Shown: positions 28,518 through 38,425, numbered from the stretch's first letter. The stretch is 64,000 nucleotides of DNA from Candidatus Protochlamydia amoebophila UWE25 (GCF_000011565.2 NC_005861.2:806001-870000); one strand, 5' to 3'. The notes: generated by a model from the letters alone, not told the origin. Numbers and translations are program-made.

Positions 28518-29983
28518 GCAGATGTCTCCTCTTTAACTAATTCTGGAATAGCAGGATGAAAAGCTAGCGATTTTTCTAAGATATGGGCAGCATTTAAAAC
28601 TTCTCTATCATGTTTTTGAGCCCCAATCAATTGGAGTCCCATCGGTTTTCCATCTTTGCTAAAACCATTGGGAATGCTCACAGCTGGTAGGCCTGCGAGA
28701 TTGATACCAATTGTATAAATATCTTCTAAGTACATTTGTAATGGATCTTTAATCGCTCCTATTTCAAATGCGGCAAATGGAGAAACAGGAGAGGCGATTA
28801 AATCGCATTTAGCAAAAGCTTCTTTGTAACTTCTTAAAATCAACGTCCGGACTTTTTGCGCTTTTTTGTAATAAGCATCTTGATAGCCAGCCGAAAGAAC
28901 ATACGTTCCAAGTAAAATTCTTCTTTTTACTTCTGCGCCAAAACCTTCTTCTTTAGAAAAATCATAAACTTCTTCTAATGTTTTGGCTTTTGGAGACCGT
29001 TGTCCATAACGAATTCCATCAAATCTTGCTAAATTCGTAGAAGCTTCAGCTGTGGCCAAAATATAATATACAGCTAAAGAATATTTTAAGATGCTCAAAT
29101 CAATATCAACGATTTCAGCACCTAGTTGTTTCATTAAATTGACAGATTGTTGAAAAATCTTTTTTGGTTCATCAGCTAAATTCTCTAAAAACTCCCAGGG
29201 AACTCCGATTTTCATACCAGCGATGGAATCTTTAAACTGACTCAAGTAATCTTCGGGTCCTAAGGCAATACTTGTTGAATCTTTCGGGCAATGTCGTCCG
29301 ATGACTTCCATTAATAAAGCGGTATCTGCTGTATTTGTAGCTAAAGGACCAATTTGATCGAGAGAGGAGCCATAGGCAACTAACCCAAAGCGGGACACTC
29401 TTCCGTAGGTTGGTTTAAAGCCAACAACTCCACAGAAAGATGCAGGAAGACGGACAGAACCTCCTGTATCACTCCCTAACGAAAGGGGGGATAAACGTCC
29501 AGCAACAGCAGCAGCAGATCCTCCAGATGATCCACCAGGCGTACATTTTAAATTCCAAGGATTACTAGTTTTTTGCAAAGCAGAATTCTCAGTGGAAGAA
29601 CCCATAGCAAATTCATCCATATTTGTTTTTCCTATAATCACAGCCCCTTCTGCTAATAAATACTCAATCACGCTGGCTTGATAAGGAGATTTGAAATTTG
29701 TCAAAAATTTAGAACCACAAGTGGATATTTCGCCTTTCACAAGAATATTGTCTTTTATTGCGATGGGAATTCCAGCTAATTTACCTAGGGGTTGATTAGC
29801 TAGCCTTTTTTGATCTAACTGTTTAGCTTGCATCATGGCTTGTTCTTCATAAACTGACAGAAAAGCTCCAATTTTTTGATCATATTTAGCAATGCGATTT
29901 AAATAATGCTGAGTAATAGCACTAGCAGAGACATCTCCTCGGATGAATTGGTCTCGAATTTCAATGGCAGAAAATTTATACAT
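28514..29983 (-). CDS. gatA: Aspartyl/glutamyl-tRNA amidotransferase subunit A
   Basis: Amidase subunit that releases ammonia from glutamine for tRNA-bound Glu/Asp. The Ser-cisSer-Lys triad is visible: Lys in AIKDNILVKG and the two serines in TPGGSSGGSAAAVAG and GSDTGGSVRLPAS. 489 residues, normal. GAGGA precedes the ATG at 29983. Middle gene of gatC-gatA-gatB. Confidence 0.97.
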   Translation of the reverse strand: MYKFSAIEIRDQFIRGDVSASAITQHYLNRIAKYDQKIGAFLSVYEEQAMMQAKQLDQKRLANQPLGKLAGIPIAIKDNILVKGEISTCGSKFLTNFKSPYQASVIEYLLAEGAVIIGKTNMDEFAMGSSTENSALQKTSNPWNLKCTPGGSSGGSAAAVAGRLSPLSLGSDTGGSVRLPASFCGVVGFKPTYGRVSRFGLVAYGSSLDQIGPLATNTADTALLMEVIGRHCPKDSTSIALGPEDYLSQFKDSIAGMKIGVPWEFLENLADEPKKIFQQSVNLMKQLGAEIVDIDLSILKYSLAVYYILATAEASTNLARFDGIRYGQRSPKAKTLEEVYDFSKEEGFGAEVKRRILLGTYVLSAGYQDAYYKKAQKVRTLILRSYKEAFAKCDLIASPVSPFAAFEIGAIKDPLQMYLEDIYTIGINLAGLPAVSIPNGFSKDGKPMGLQLIGAQKHDREVLNAAHILEKSLAFHPAIPELVKEETSA

Positions 29984-29999
29984 GAATCCTCGTAGAACG

Positions 30000-30299
30000 T
30001 TATGCTTGTTTAATCACAGGTGGAACGCGAATCATTCCTCCGATATGCGATGGTGAGTTTGCTAAGAAGACATCTCTTGCTAAAACAGGCCCAATTTCAT
30101 CGTCTCGCATCACATTACACATTTCTTCTAATACATGATTACAAGGTAAAACGTGCTCTGTATCAATTTCTTGAAGCTGTTCAATATAGTTTAAGATATT
30201 TTTTAAATCTTTTAAAATAGCCTCTTGCTCAGCTTCTGTGCAATCAATTCTGCAAAGACGTGTTAAAGTATGGATGGTTTCCTTATCTAATTCTGCCAT
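30000..30299 (-). CDS. gatC: Aspartyl/glutamyl-tRNA amidotransferase subunit C
   Basis: Small scaffold subunit that holds GatA and GatB together. ELDKETIHTLTRLCRIDCTE and LKNILNYIEQLQEIDTEHV match the family. 99 residues. GAGGGA before the ATG. First gene of the operon; 16 bp separate it from gatA. Confidence 0.95.
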   Translation of the reverse strand: MAELDKETIHTLTRLCRIDCTEAEQEAILKDLKNILNYIEQLQEIDTEHVLPCNHVLEEMCNVMRDDEIGPVLARDVFLANSPSHIGGMIRVPPVIKQA

Positions 30300-30452
30300 G
30301 TGTCCCTCTGAAACGTAATAATAAGAATGCCGATCATTTTAATGAGGTAATATAAATTATGCAAGAGAGAGAGAGTCCAAGATGAAATCTACTTAAAAAG
30401 TAAATATCAAACCTAAAAATTTTAGAAAAAAAAGAAGGATGAAAAACAATTT

Positions 30453-30710
30453 TTAAAGCAAGCCAATCGCATTGTGAAAAGTTTTTATTAAACTAAATTT
30501 TTCTTCGATTAGTACTGGTAATTGTAATTTTTCAAATTTTTTGATCAATATTTGAAGTGCAGTAACATTTGTGGGATTGAGATTCAATGCTTTCATTTTT
30601 TATTGAATGGATTTGTCGTAAATCATTTCTAAGATGGAAAAACTTTGCTTTGGAACTTGGATTGTAAAGTTTTTGGAATTGGTTTTTATAATTTTACTTA
30701 AATTAAGAGT
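30453..30710 (-). pseudogene. Possible gene fragment with one internal stop
   Basis: A minus-strand frame reading ...QVPKQSFSILEMIYDKSIQ, one stop, then KMKALNLNPTNVTALQILIK and on to HNAIGLL and a stop. The ALNLNPTNVTAL part recalls the end of a tetratricopeptide repeat. No start codon upstream. Family uncertain. Confidence 0.35.
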
Positions 30711-31227
30711 TTAACTGTAGATTATGTTTAGAAAAACCTCGAGCGGAATCTTCCGAGTCATATGCTTGCCATATGAGGCTTTGCCCTAAAACTGGTTAAG
30801 AATTAAATTTGTCATAGATAAATCCAGGCTATCGTCAAACAAAATTTATGTGAATTGAGTTAAATAAATTCATATTGGGTATATAATTAATTTGAATTCT
30901 GCTGATTAATTTGATCCGTTGAATGTTAAATACGGATGAAAAGAATCAGTGATTTGATATAAATTTACGCCCTTTTTATTTATTTTTTTATTAAAATATT
31001 AAATGTGATTGTTTTATTGATTAAAATTTAATATTTTTAAATTTATATAAATTTATTTATCGTTAAAAAATAAATTATAAGTTTTGTTTTTTTACTGTTT
31101 TGAGTTTATGCTTTAATTGACACAAATTTGATTAAGATATTTTGACAAGTAATTTCTATATAAATTGTAGATTTTCTTTTTTTATCGGATATACCCAAAA
31201 GTAATAAAAATGTTTTTTAGGTAGTTT
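30711..31227. other. Divergent spacer with two adjacent hairpins
   Basis: Between gatC and the photolyase gene. The stretch 30737-30790 is richer in G/C than its surroundings and contains CGGAATCTTCCG (30744-30755) and the 7-bp stem TCATATG/CATATGA (30758-30776). The stretch 30985-31090 is nearly all A/T. No gene found. Confidence 0.4.
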
Positions 31228-32643
31228 ATGACAAATCCCTCCATTGTTTGGTTTCGACAAGATTTTCGTTTAGAAGATAATCCTGCTTTAAATGCTGCCA
31301 CTCAGAAAGGTGGGCCGGTCATTCCTGTATTTAATTGGGTTTTTAACCCAGAAAAAGAATGGCAATTAGGAGGTGCCAGTCAATGGTGGCTTTATTATTC
31401 TTTAATAAGTTTAAAAAATGATTTAAGTGAATTAGGTCTCTCTTTAATTATTCGAAAAGAAGATCCTTTAAAAAGTCTTTTAGAAATTGCTCACGAGACC
31501 GGAGCTGATACAGTTTATTGGAATCGTCGTTATGAGCCTATGTTAATACAAGATGACGCTAAAATAAAAACAGAATTGCAAAAGCAGGGGATAAAAGCGC
31601 ATAGTTTTAATGGGAATTTATTGTTTGAACCTTGGACCATTGCGAATAAACAAGGAAAACCTTTTCAAGTATTCACTCCATTTTGGAATCAGTGTTTAAA
31701 ATTAAATGATCCAGAAGTTCCTTTGCCCGTTCCACATTCGTTAAAAAAATTTGTAGGTCAACTTCAAACAGAGTCCATTGATTCTTTAAATCTATTACCT
31801 AAAATTAAATGGGATAAAGGACTTAAAGAAGTTTGGTCTCCCGGTGCTAAAAGTGCTAAAGCTTTATTAAAAAAAGGATTAACAGGAGTTATAGATCAAT
31901 ACTTGGACATTCGCGATTTACCAGATCATGATGGAACATCCTTACTTTCTCCTTATTTGCATTTTGGAGAGATTTCTCCGCGCATGATTTGGCAGGCTGT
32001 CAAAGAAAATTCAACTTCGAAAGGAGCAGAGGGATATTTAAGACAAATTGGCTGGAGAGAATTTGCCCATCACTTACTTTATCATTTTCCAGAAACACCG
32101 CAAAAGCCATTAAGATCGCAGTTTAATTCCTTTTCTTGGAAAAATGATAAGCAAAATTTGAAAGCTTGGCAAAAAGGTCAGACAGGGTATCCTATTATTG
32201 ATGCTGGGATGAGGCAACTTTGGAAAATAGGTTGGATGCATAATCGTGTCCGATTGATTGTCGGTTCTTTTTTAGTTAAAGATTTGATGATTCATTGGAT
32301 TGAAGGAGCTAAATGGTTTTGGGATACATTAGTTGACGCTGATTTAGCGAATAATACAATGGGATGGCAATGGATTGCAGGTTGTGGTGCAGATGCAGCG
32401 CCTTATTTTCGTATTTTCAATCCTATTACGCAAGGTGAGAAATTTGATCCCGAAGGAAATTATGTCAAGAAATGGGTTCCAGAATTAATTAATCTTCCCA
32501 AGGAGTGGCTACATCAACCTTGGGAAGCTCCTGAAGAAATATTGAGACAATCAGGGATTGAATTAGGAATAAACTATCCCAAACCTATAGTCAATCATGC
32601 GAAAGCTAGAGAAGAAGCTTTACAGGCTTACTCTCGCTTATAA
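31228..32643 (+). CDS. phrB: Deoxyribodipyrimidine photolyase
   Basis: FAD-dependent light-driven repair of pyrimidine dimers. N-terminal alpha/beta antenna domain (IVWFRQDFRLEDNPALNAA) and C-terminal FAD domain with GYPIIDAGMRQLW, WMHNRVRLIVGSFLVKDL and GWQWIAGCGADAAPYFRIFN. 471 residues, class I type. Odd for a bacterium living inside amoebae, but it fits a stage outside the host. Starts 584 bp away from any upstream plus-strand coding trace, so it has its own promoter. Confidence 0.95.
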   Translation: MTNPSIVWFRQDFRLEDNPALNAATQKGGPVIPVFNWVFNPEKEWQLGGASQWWLYYSLISLKNDLSELGLSLIIRKEDPLKSLLEIAHETGADTVYWNRRYEPMLIQDDAKIKTELQKQGIKAHSFNGNLLFEPWTIANKQGKPFQVFTPFWNQCLKLNDPEVPLPVPHSLKKFVGQLQTESIDSLNLLPKIKWDKGLKEVWSPGAKSAKALLKKGLTGVIDQYLDIRDLPDHDGTSLLSPYLHFGEISPRMIWQAVKENSTSKGAEGYLRQIGWREFAHHLLYHFPETPQKPLRSQFNSFSWKNDKQNLKAWQKGQTGYPIIDAGMRQLWKIGWMHNRVRLIVGSFLVKDLMIHWIEGAKWFWDTLVDADLANNTMGWQWIAGCGADAAPYFRIFNPITQGEKFDPEGNYVKKWVPELINLPKEWLHQPWEAPEEILRQSGIELGINYPKPIVNHAKAREEALQAYSRL

Positions 32644-32724
32644 TTAAGATCTTTTAATAGTCTTTTGAGAAAGATTTATTAAAAATCGGAAAATAAACTT
32701 AGCTTTGACTGGAAAAAGATTAAA

Positions 32725-33621
32725 ATGAAAATATTAGTCACAGGTTCGTCTGGCCTTATAGGATCAGCTTTGATTCCTTTTTTAAAATTGGGCCAACATC
32801 AGATTGCCAAACTTGTCAGAAAAAAAACTGGTTTAAAATCAGGTGAAATAGCTTGGGATCTTGAAAAAGGAATTATCAATCCCGAGTTATTGGAAGGAGT
32901 AGAGGCTGTCATTCATTTAGCGGGCGAAAATATTGCTTCCATTTGGACAGAAAAGAAAAAAAAGCAAATCTTAGAAAGTCGTGTTAAGGGAACAAAACTT
33001 CTTTGCCAAAATCTAATCCGCTTAAAATCTCCCCCAGAAGTTTTAATTAGCTCTTCTGCCATTGGTTATTACGGAGATCACTCAGATCAGATTCTGACAG
33101 AGCATAGCCCTAAGGGGCAGGGATTTTTAGCAGACGTTTGTCAGCAGTGGGAAGCGGCTACTCAATCTGCGACGGAGGCAGGAATTCGAACGGTTTTCTT
33201 AAGAACTGGAATCGTTTTAAGTACTCAAGGAGGCGCTTTAAAAAGTATGCTAACTCCTTTTAAATTGGGTTTAGGTGGAGAGTTGGGATCAGGAAAACAA
33301 TATATGAGTTGGATTTCAATAGACGATTTGATTGGGATTATTTATTACGTGATTAGACAAAAGGAGTTGCAAGGAGCGATTAATGCTGTCAGCCCTAATC
33401 CAGTAACAAATCGAGAATTTACAAAAATACTTGGAACCGTATTACATCGACCTACTTTTTTTAAAATTCCCACATTTGTTTTAAAATGGATAGTAGGAGA
33501 AATGGCTGAAGAGGTATTGTTGAAAAGTCGAAGAGTGATTCCAGAAATCTTAGAAGACAAGGGTTTTCGTTTTGATCACCCTAACTTAAAAGAAGCTTTA
33601 CAGTCCATACTAGCTTTCTAG
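32725..33621 (+). CDS. TIGR01777-type NAD(P)-binding epimerase-like protein (YfcH family)
   Basis: Extended short-chain dehydrogenase fold. MKILVTGSSGLIGSALIPFL is the Rossmann glycine motif; SSSAIGYYGDH holds the Ser/Tyr region of the family; the C-terminal DUF1731-like end (EVLLKSRRVIPEILEDKGF then RFDHPNLKEAL) is clear. 298 residues. The substrate is not known for this family. 81 bp after phrB; the two are often neighbours in bacteria and may share a transcript. Confidence 0.92.
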   Translation: MKILVTGSSGLIGSALIPFLKLGQHQIAKLVRKKTGLKSGEIAWDLEKGIINPELLEGVEAVIHLAGENIASIWTEKKKKQILESRVKGTKLLCQNLIRLKSPPEVLISSSAIGYYGDHSDQILTEHSPKGQGFLADVCQQWEAATQSATEAGIRTVFLRTGIVLSTQGGALKSMLTPFKLGLGGELGSGKQYMSWISIDDLIGIIYYVIRQKELQGAINAVSPNPVTNREFTKILGTVLHRPTFFKIPTFVLKWIVGEMAEEVLLKSRRVIPEILEDKGFRFDHPNLKEALQSILAF

Positions 33622-33629
33622 TGAACGAT

Positions 33630-33667
33630 CAATACCAAAACATAAAATACTGGATAATTTGGTATTG
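33630..33667. repeat. Inverted repeat between convergent genes
   Basis: CAATACCAAA / TTTGGTATTG with an 18-nt loop, in the 58-bp gap between the SDR gene and the LRR-BTB gene. Could end both transcripts, but lacks a T-run. Confidence 0.4.
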
Positions 33668-33679
33668 AAGAGTGTTCGC

Positions 33680-36600
33680 CTATATTTCTACCCTTGATAG
33701 TTGTATAGCTAAATCTAAGCTAAGTCTTTCTAATTCTTCTTGGTCTGTTGACATGTTTACTGATTCTATTAAGCTAAGAGCCTGCTGATTAAGAAATTTT
33801 TCTAGTTTTTGTAAACTATACGTCTGCGCTAATTGGCTTAAAATGCTGAGTTTAGTTTCCTCACATTGTTTTGCAATGGCAATTAATTTTTCCTCAAACA
33901 ATTTTTTGCCTTTTTCATCATTTAATTTTTCAGCTAAGAAAAACATGTCAGTTGCATTATCTAAACTAAATTGCGAATGAATATGATTAATTAATTTATG
34001 AAAATAAATAGCTGGAAAATCTAAACATTCTGGACGTACCAATTCAGCAACTTGTCCGGCAACCTTCCAATCCAGATCTTCTTTAAAAGAACGACATTTG
34101 AATAAATCAATTAAAACAGTTACTGCTTCTACTGTTGCGCATTGATGAATTAAGGTTGTTCCCTCATTCTCACCATGTAAAACTTTTCTAAAGTAACTAG
34201 ATTGAGTTGTTAATAAATTTTTAGAGGTTTGGAAAGAAATACCCTCTGCTTGGTCATCAGTTTGAAATAATAGGGTAAAATTTTCAGTATTAATATTAGG
34301 CTGACTTGGATCAACCTGGATTGTGATAGAAGTAAATTCTGTTTGAAAAATCACTTTTGGATAAATAGTTCTCAATAAAGAACAATTTTCTAGTTTTGTT
34401 TTGCCAACAACGATTTGATTTAAAGAATTTAAAATTTTCGGTTTGATTTTACCGGCAAGGATTTCATCATCGAAAGCTTTTTCTGTAATTTGTGTACATC
34501 CTTTTAGATTGAGAATGGAAATATTTAATCGTTGAGGATTATCAACCAAACAATGATATTCATCCAATTGTTTTTGATCTACATTTAAGCGGGCAAGCAG
34601 TTGACTTAAATCTTTATCTGTTAAAGTAGTGCAACCTTCTAAATCAATGCGATTGAGATGATGCAAGGGTTGGTTCTCATTTAAAATTTGTTCAAGTGTT
34701 TTATTTTTTAAATCTTCGTCCCTAATTTTTAATGAAAGTTTCTCAAAAATAAGATTTTTACTTAAAAATTGTGTGTATATCCAAACATCATCAGCAGAAA
34801 TCCCTGTATCCGAAATATCTATAATTAACTGAGAGTTTGCAATAAGGTAGTGACTATTTTCCAAAAATTGGATATTGATTCCTAAGCATCCACACAAGTC
34901 TATTTTTTCTATTTGAGGGCATTCTGTTATTAATGCCCGAATTCCCGTACCGGTCAAACTTGGACAGTTACGCAAACTTAATTCTTTTACATTAGGAAAC
35001 TTTTCAACAAAACTTACAAGGTTTGAATCGTTTAATTCTCCGACATTGTCCGCAATGATTGATTGAACACTGGCTTGTGGTTGTAGATGCGTATAATGGT
35101 TGTCATGAAGCCATAAAACAACACTTTCAGGATCTAAAATTAAGTGATTAGGAGCAAATACGTGCGATTCTCCTCCTTGAGCAAGCACAATTTGAAAAGT
35201 AGTGGCTGCCAAAGGAAGTCCTGTATAAAGAGCCATTGCGTAAGGTCTTGTCAGAGGTTGGTTTGCATAGAAACGGATAATTGCTTGTGGATCTGTAAAT
35301 GTTGGCAGTTGACTAAGCGAATAACTTCCTAGTGAAAGAGGAGGAAGGCTTAAAATTTTTAAAGAATTGAGCTTAGTTAAGAAAAAAAGCGCGTCTGTTG
35401 AAAGCTTTCCATTGTGAAGGACAAATGTATGAAGAGAATTTAACAATCCTTCTCTATAAATTTTTTCTAAGTCTAAAGTAGTAAAATCGTTCTGGTCCAG
35501 TGTTAATTGTTCTAAATAAATGAATTGAGGAAGTAGATGGTGTACAAGCTCGAGAGGATAGCCTGTTAAATCCACGTAAGATTGAGAAAGAATAGTACAA
35601 GGGATATCAATGTCTTTAGGTTGTTGAGAAGCAAATAAGCATTGCCGCATGACATCTAACGTCGGGCACAGCTGGAGCAATTGAGAAAAATACTTTGCTT
35701 CAATAGAGGCTTTTTTATGCAATTTTAAAGTTAACGATTTAAGATGAGGGAGTGAAAATTGGGAAAGATTTTCAATTACATATTTTTCCTGTTCTTCTGA
35801 TAAATTCATTTTGTTAAAATCTAAAATTTCTAAATCTGTTAAAGAAATAGAAGGAATTCTTTCTTTTAGCATAAGTAAATCTTTAAATGTGTCAAAAGTA
35901 AAGCATTCAAACTCGCATCGAATTTCTAAGGAAAGAGGCGTATAGTCAGCATGAGACTCTAAAAATTGTTTAAAATAGTTTAGTTGCTTATTATCAAATT
36001 TAATGTGTTGTGGTTTTTGAAAGACTTGTCGCTCAGGAATTTTGCGATCAGATGTATCTGTAAAGACATAATTCTGAATGTTACCAAGTTTTTGTAAACC
36101 AAATTTTAAAAACTCGTTTGAAGCTTTCCAATCGTCTGCTAGAACTGTTCCTGTTAAATCAATCGTTGAACCTTGAAAAAACAGTGTTTTAAGTTTTAGA
36201 ATTAATTCAAAAACTTCAAGGCTGATGCCTGTTTCAGTTATAAAAGAATTTTTGTAGGGTTTCAATTCTTTAAAAAATGTCAAACGGACAAAATCTTTAC
36301 AAATCTTTTTTAATGACTGCATAAACTGACTATGATTCGCACCCTTTAAAGATTCCAAAGACTCTTTAGTTTCTAAACTTAATTTCGATAAATATGTTTT
36401 AATCCGTTCAATAGATTTTTGTGATTGGTCCACGTCGAGGCACTTTTCACCCTTAACTTTTGCATCGTGGGCTAATTTTTTTGTTTTTTTACTTAATTCA
36501 TTAATTTCTGAGCTAGGTATTCTAGTTGTTTCTTGGGGTAAATGTTCAGTTTCCAGCTCGTTATTTGTTGAAGTTTTCGTGTGAAAAGGAGTAGAAGTTT

Positions 36601-37144
36601 GAAGAAGCTTTGAAGAGGAATTAGGCGAAATGGGATTTGGACTAGATGGTGTAACCTGTGTTGGAGAACCTGTGAGACGGCTTGAAGGTAGAAGAATTTG
36701 TGACGGAGCTGGAGGGGGATGAGGTAAAGTTTTCAAAATAGAAATGCGGTTATTTAATTCGCTATGATATTTTTCATGCGCTTGTTGAGTTTGTTTTTCA
36801 GCGGCTTCAATTCCATTTGCAAATAAGCAAGGAAAAATAAATTTAAAAATGGCAGGGGAATAATGCTCCAATTTTTTTAGAAACCACCGTTTCCAAGTAT
36901 TTGTGTGACTGCAATATCTGGCATAAAGTTTTTCTCCGTCGCAAAGGAGTAATTGTAAATGATTAATATTTTCCAGATTTGTTGCATGAATACAAATTTG
37001 AGCAGAAGCTATCGCGTAAATTTGCGAAAGAGGAATTTCTTTTTTGTTTGTCTTAGTGATTTTATTCTCTTTTATACCAATATAGAGATTAGATTTAAGG
37101 GCTTCATTAAATTGTTGATGGATATTTTGCAGTGAGATACTCAT
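33680..37144 (-). CDS. Leucine-rich-repeat protein with C-terminal BTB/POZ-like domain (candidate effector)
   Basis: 1154 residues. The first about 130 residues form a mixed domain with a hydrophobic patch (AIFKFIFPCLFANGIEAAE); residues about 145-205 are Pro/Ser/Thr-rich linker; a helical part follows; leucine-rich repeats run from roughly 410 to 930, best seen in VKELSLRNCPSLTGTGIRAL and IDLCGCLGI near residues 716-760. From about residue 956 the sequence matches a BTB/POZ domain (LLTTQSSYFRKVLHGENEG then a YTG-like region), followed by BACK-like helices. BTB proteins recruit Cullin-3 ubiquitin ligases in eukaryotes, and Protochlamydia is known for large LRR families with F-box or BTB domains. 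No Sec signal; type III secretion is inferred. AAGG precedes the ATG. Confidence 0.83.
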   Translation of the reverse strand: MSISLQNIHQQFNEALKSNLYIGIKENKITKTNKKEIPLSQIYAIASAQICIHATNLENINHLQLLLCDGEKLYARYCSHTNTWKRWFLKKLEHYSPAIFKFIFPCLFANGIEAAEKQTQQAHEKYHSELNNRISILKTLPHPPPAPSQILLPSSRLTGSPTQVTPSSPNPISPNSSSKLLQTSTPFHTKTSTNNELETEHLPQETTRIPSSEINELSKKTKKLAHDAKVKGEKCLDVDQSQKSIERIKTYLSKLSLETKESLESLKGANHSQFMQSLKKICKDFVRLTFFKELKPYKNSFITETGISLEVFELILKLKTLFFQGSTIDLTGTVLADDWKASNEFLKFGLQKLGNIQNYVFTDTSDRKIPERQVFQKPQHIKFDNKQLNYFKQFLESHADYTPLSLEIRCEFECFTFDTFKDLLMLKERIPSISLTDLEILDFNKMNLSEEQEKYVIENLSQFSLPHLKSLTLKLHKKASIEAKYFSQLLQLCPTLDVMRQCLFASQQPKDIDIPCTILSQSYVDLTGYPLELVHHLLPQFIYLEQLTLDQNDFTTLDLEKIYREGLLNSLHTFVLHNGKLSTDALFFLTKLNSLKILSLPPLSLGSYSLSQLPTFTDPQAIIRFYANQPLTRPYAMALYTGLPLAATTFQIVLAQGGESHVFAPNHLILDPESVVLWLHDNHYTHLQPQASVQSIIADNVGELNDSNLVSFVEKFPNVKELSLRNCPSLTGTGIRALITECPQIEKIDLCGCLGINIQFLENSHYLIANSQLIIDISDTGISADDVWIYTQFLSKNLIFEKLSLKIRDEDLKNKTLEQILNENQPLHHLNRIDLEGCTTLTDKDLSQLLARLNVDQKQLDEYHCLVDNPQRLNISILNLKGCTQITEKAFDDEILAGKIKPKILNSLNQIVVGKTKLENCSLLRTIYPKVIFQTEFTSITIQVDPSQPNINTENFTLLFQTDDQAEGISFQTSKNLLTTQSSYFRKVLHGENEGTTLIHQCATVEAVTVLIDLFKCRSFKEDLDWKVAGQVAELVRPECLDFPAIYFHKLINHIHSQFSLDNATDMFFLAEKLNDEKGKKLFEEKLIAIAKQCEETKLSILSQLAQTYSLQKLEKFLNQQALSLIESVNMSTDQEELERLSLDLAIQLSRVEI

Positions 37145-37421
37145 AAAGACCTTCTATAGTAAAATTCATATTAAAATGAATAAAAGGTTTATTGAAACAT
37201 AAACTTATTAATATTTTATAAAGGAATATAGGTTTTTATTTATAATAGAATTTAATAATAATAGAATGAAAATAATTTGAAGAAAGCTAAAATTTGTTCT
37301 TAGGATAAAAATTTTTTGTAGATAGAAGGAGCGCAATTTTTAATAGATTATTAGAAGGTCAACATAAAGTTAACTTGATTTTTATTTATGGAAATAAATT
37401 TTTAGAGGAAATTAGGTCTAT
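37145..37421. other. Spacer, no gene seen
   Basis: AT-rich DNA upstream of the LRR-BTB gene, presumably with its promoter. No open frame. Confidence 0.4.
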
Positions 37422-37457
37422 AAAACTTTGTCATTCAAGTTTGAATGACAAAGTTTT
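37422..37457 (-). terminator. Terminator of the outer-membrane-protein gene
   Basis: 16-bp stem AAAACTTTGTCATTCA / TGAATGACAAAGTTTT with a 4-nt loop, right after the stop at 37463. The T-run is longer on the plus strand, so it may be bidirectional. Confidence 0.85.
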
Positions 37458-37462
37458 TTTCT

Positions 37463-38425
37463 TTAGAATTTAATGTCTACTTCGCCGCCAAAATAACCAC
37501 TTGGGCGTAAATTGTAATGATGAGGATGATGGTTATTATGATTAGAAATTCGGTACTTACCGCCGAGTGTTGTTCCAGCATGGAGATTCGCAGTTAAAAA
37601 ATCAGTATTGTATTTTACTGCCAATTCTGCTCCTATATTTTGGTAACGAATTAATGATTTCCCGTAACTTTCATCTTTTTTTACTCTGTGTCTAATATCA
37701 AAATTTCGACCTGCAATCGCTAAAGACCACTGATTGTTTAAGTTGTATTCTAAAGATACATTAACAGGAAATACTAAATTCAATTTCCAGTTTCTAGACA
37801 TTTGCCAATCAGCTCCCAAAATGGGGTAAACTTTATCTAGACCCATGCCGGTCTGGCCAATAAAACCGATATGAAATCCAAAATTTTGGCTATATTCATA
37901 ACGGCCCCATAAGAGAAGATCATAATATAAATATTGAGAGTTTACAGAGCTTCCTGTTGTATCGTAGTTGATGTCTAATTGACTTCTCCAAAACCAATTT
38001 CTAAGCCTTTTAGTCACTCCGCCCACGCTAAAAGAAAGTGTGTGAAAACGATCTTGGTCAAACCATGGATTTTCTGACCAGTGTAAATATGTCTCTGTAT
38101 AGCTGATTGCCACATTAGCGGCTTCCGAATAGGTAGGACGATTATAGAAAACCATTCCTAGTTCTGCTTCTACAGCCTTGTAACGAACCTTATCACCTTT
38201 GTAATATCCTCGATCGATTTTGGCATCGCTAATGCTATCAAAATAAACGTTAAAGTTATAAGGATATGATTTTTGCTCTCCTGTTTGTTGATAAAAGGTT
38301 TCACTATTGGAATCTCTAACTAGAGATTCTGTTCCATAATCACTAAAATCTAAAGCGATATCGGTTGCTAAAAGAGAAAAAGTGCAGTTTAATGTTAAAC
38401 ATGCATAAAGCCAAAATTTTTTCAC
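37463..38425 (-). CDS. Predicted outer-membrane beta-barrel protein
   Basis: 320 residues with a GTG start at 38425 and AGGAC upstream. Signal peptide MKKFWLYACLTLNCTFSLLA, then many alternating aromatic/polar strands (LYYDLLLWGRYEYSQNFGFH, WSLAIAGRNFDIRH) and a C-terminal phenylalanine (EVDIKF), the usual barrel-insertion signal. A His-rich loop (NHNNHHPHHYN) lies near residue 300. It resembles DUF6268-type barrels; function and ligand are unknown. The position between two ubiquitin-related genes may be coincidental. Confidence 0.82.
   Translation of the reverse strand: MKKFWLYACLTLNCTFSLLATDIALDFSDYGTESLVRDSNSETFYQQTGEQKSYPYNFNVYFDSISDAKIDRGYYKGDKVRYKAVEAELGMVFYNRPTYSEAANVAISYTETYLHWSENPWFDQDRFHTLSFSVGGVTKRLRNWFWRSQLDINYDTTGSSVNSQYLYYDLLLWGRYEYSQNFGFHIGFIGQTGMGLDKVYPILGADWQMSRNWKLNLVFPVNVSLEYNLNNQWSLAIAGRNFDIRHRVKKDESYGKSLIRYQNIGAELAVKYNTDFLTANLHAGTTLGGKYRISNHNNHHPHHYNLRPSGYFGGEVDIKF

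Noticed and set aside
31117-31170. TTGACA hexamers before phrB as a sigma-70 type promoter
   Set aside because: Two TTGACA copies exist, but no -10 hexamer lies at a 16-18 base distance; not reported as a promoter.
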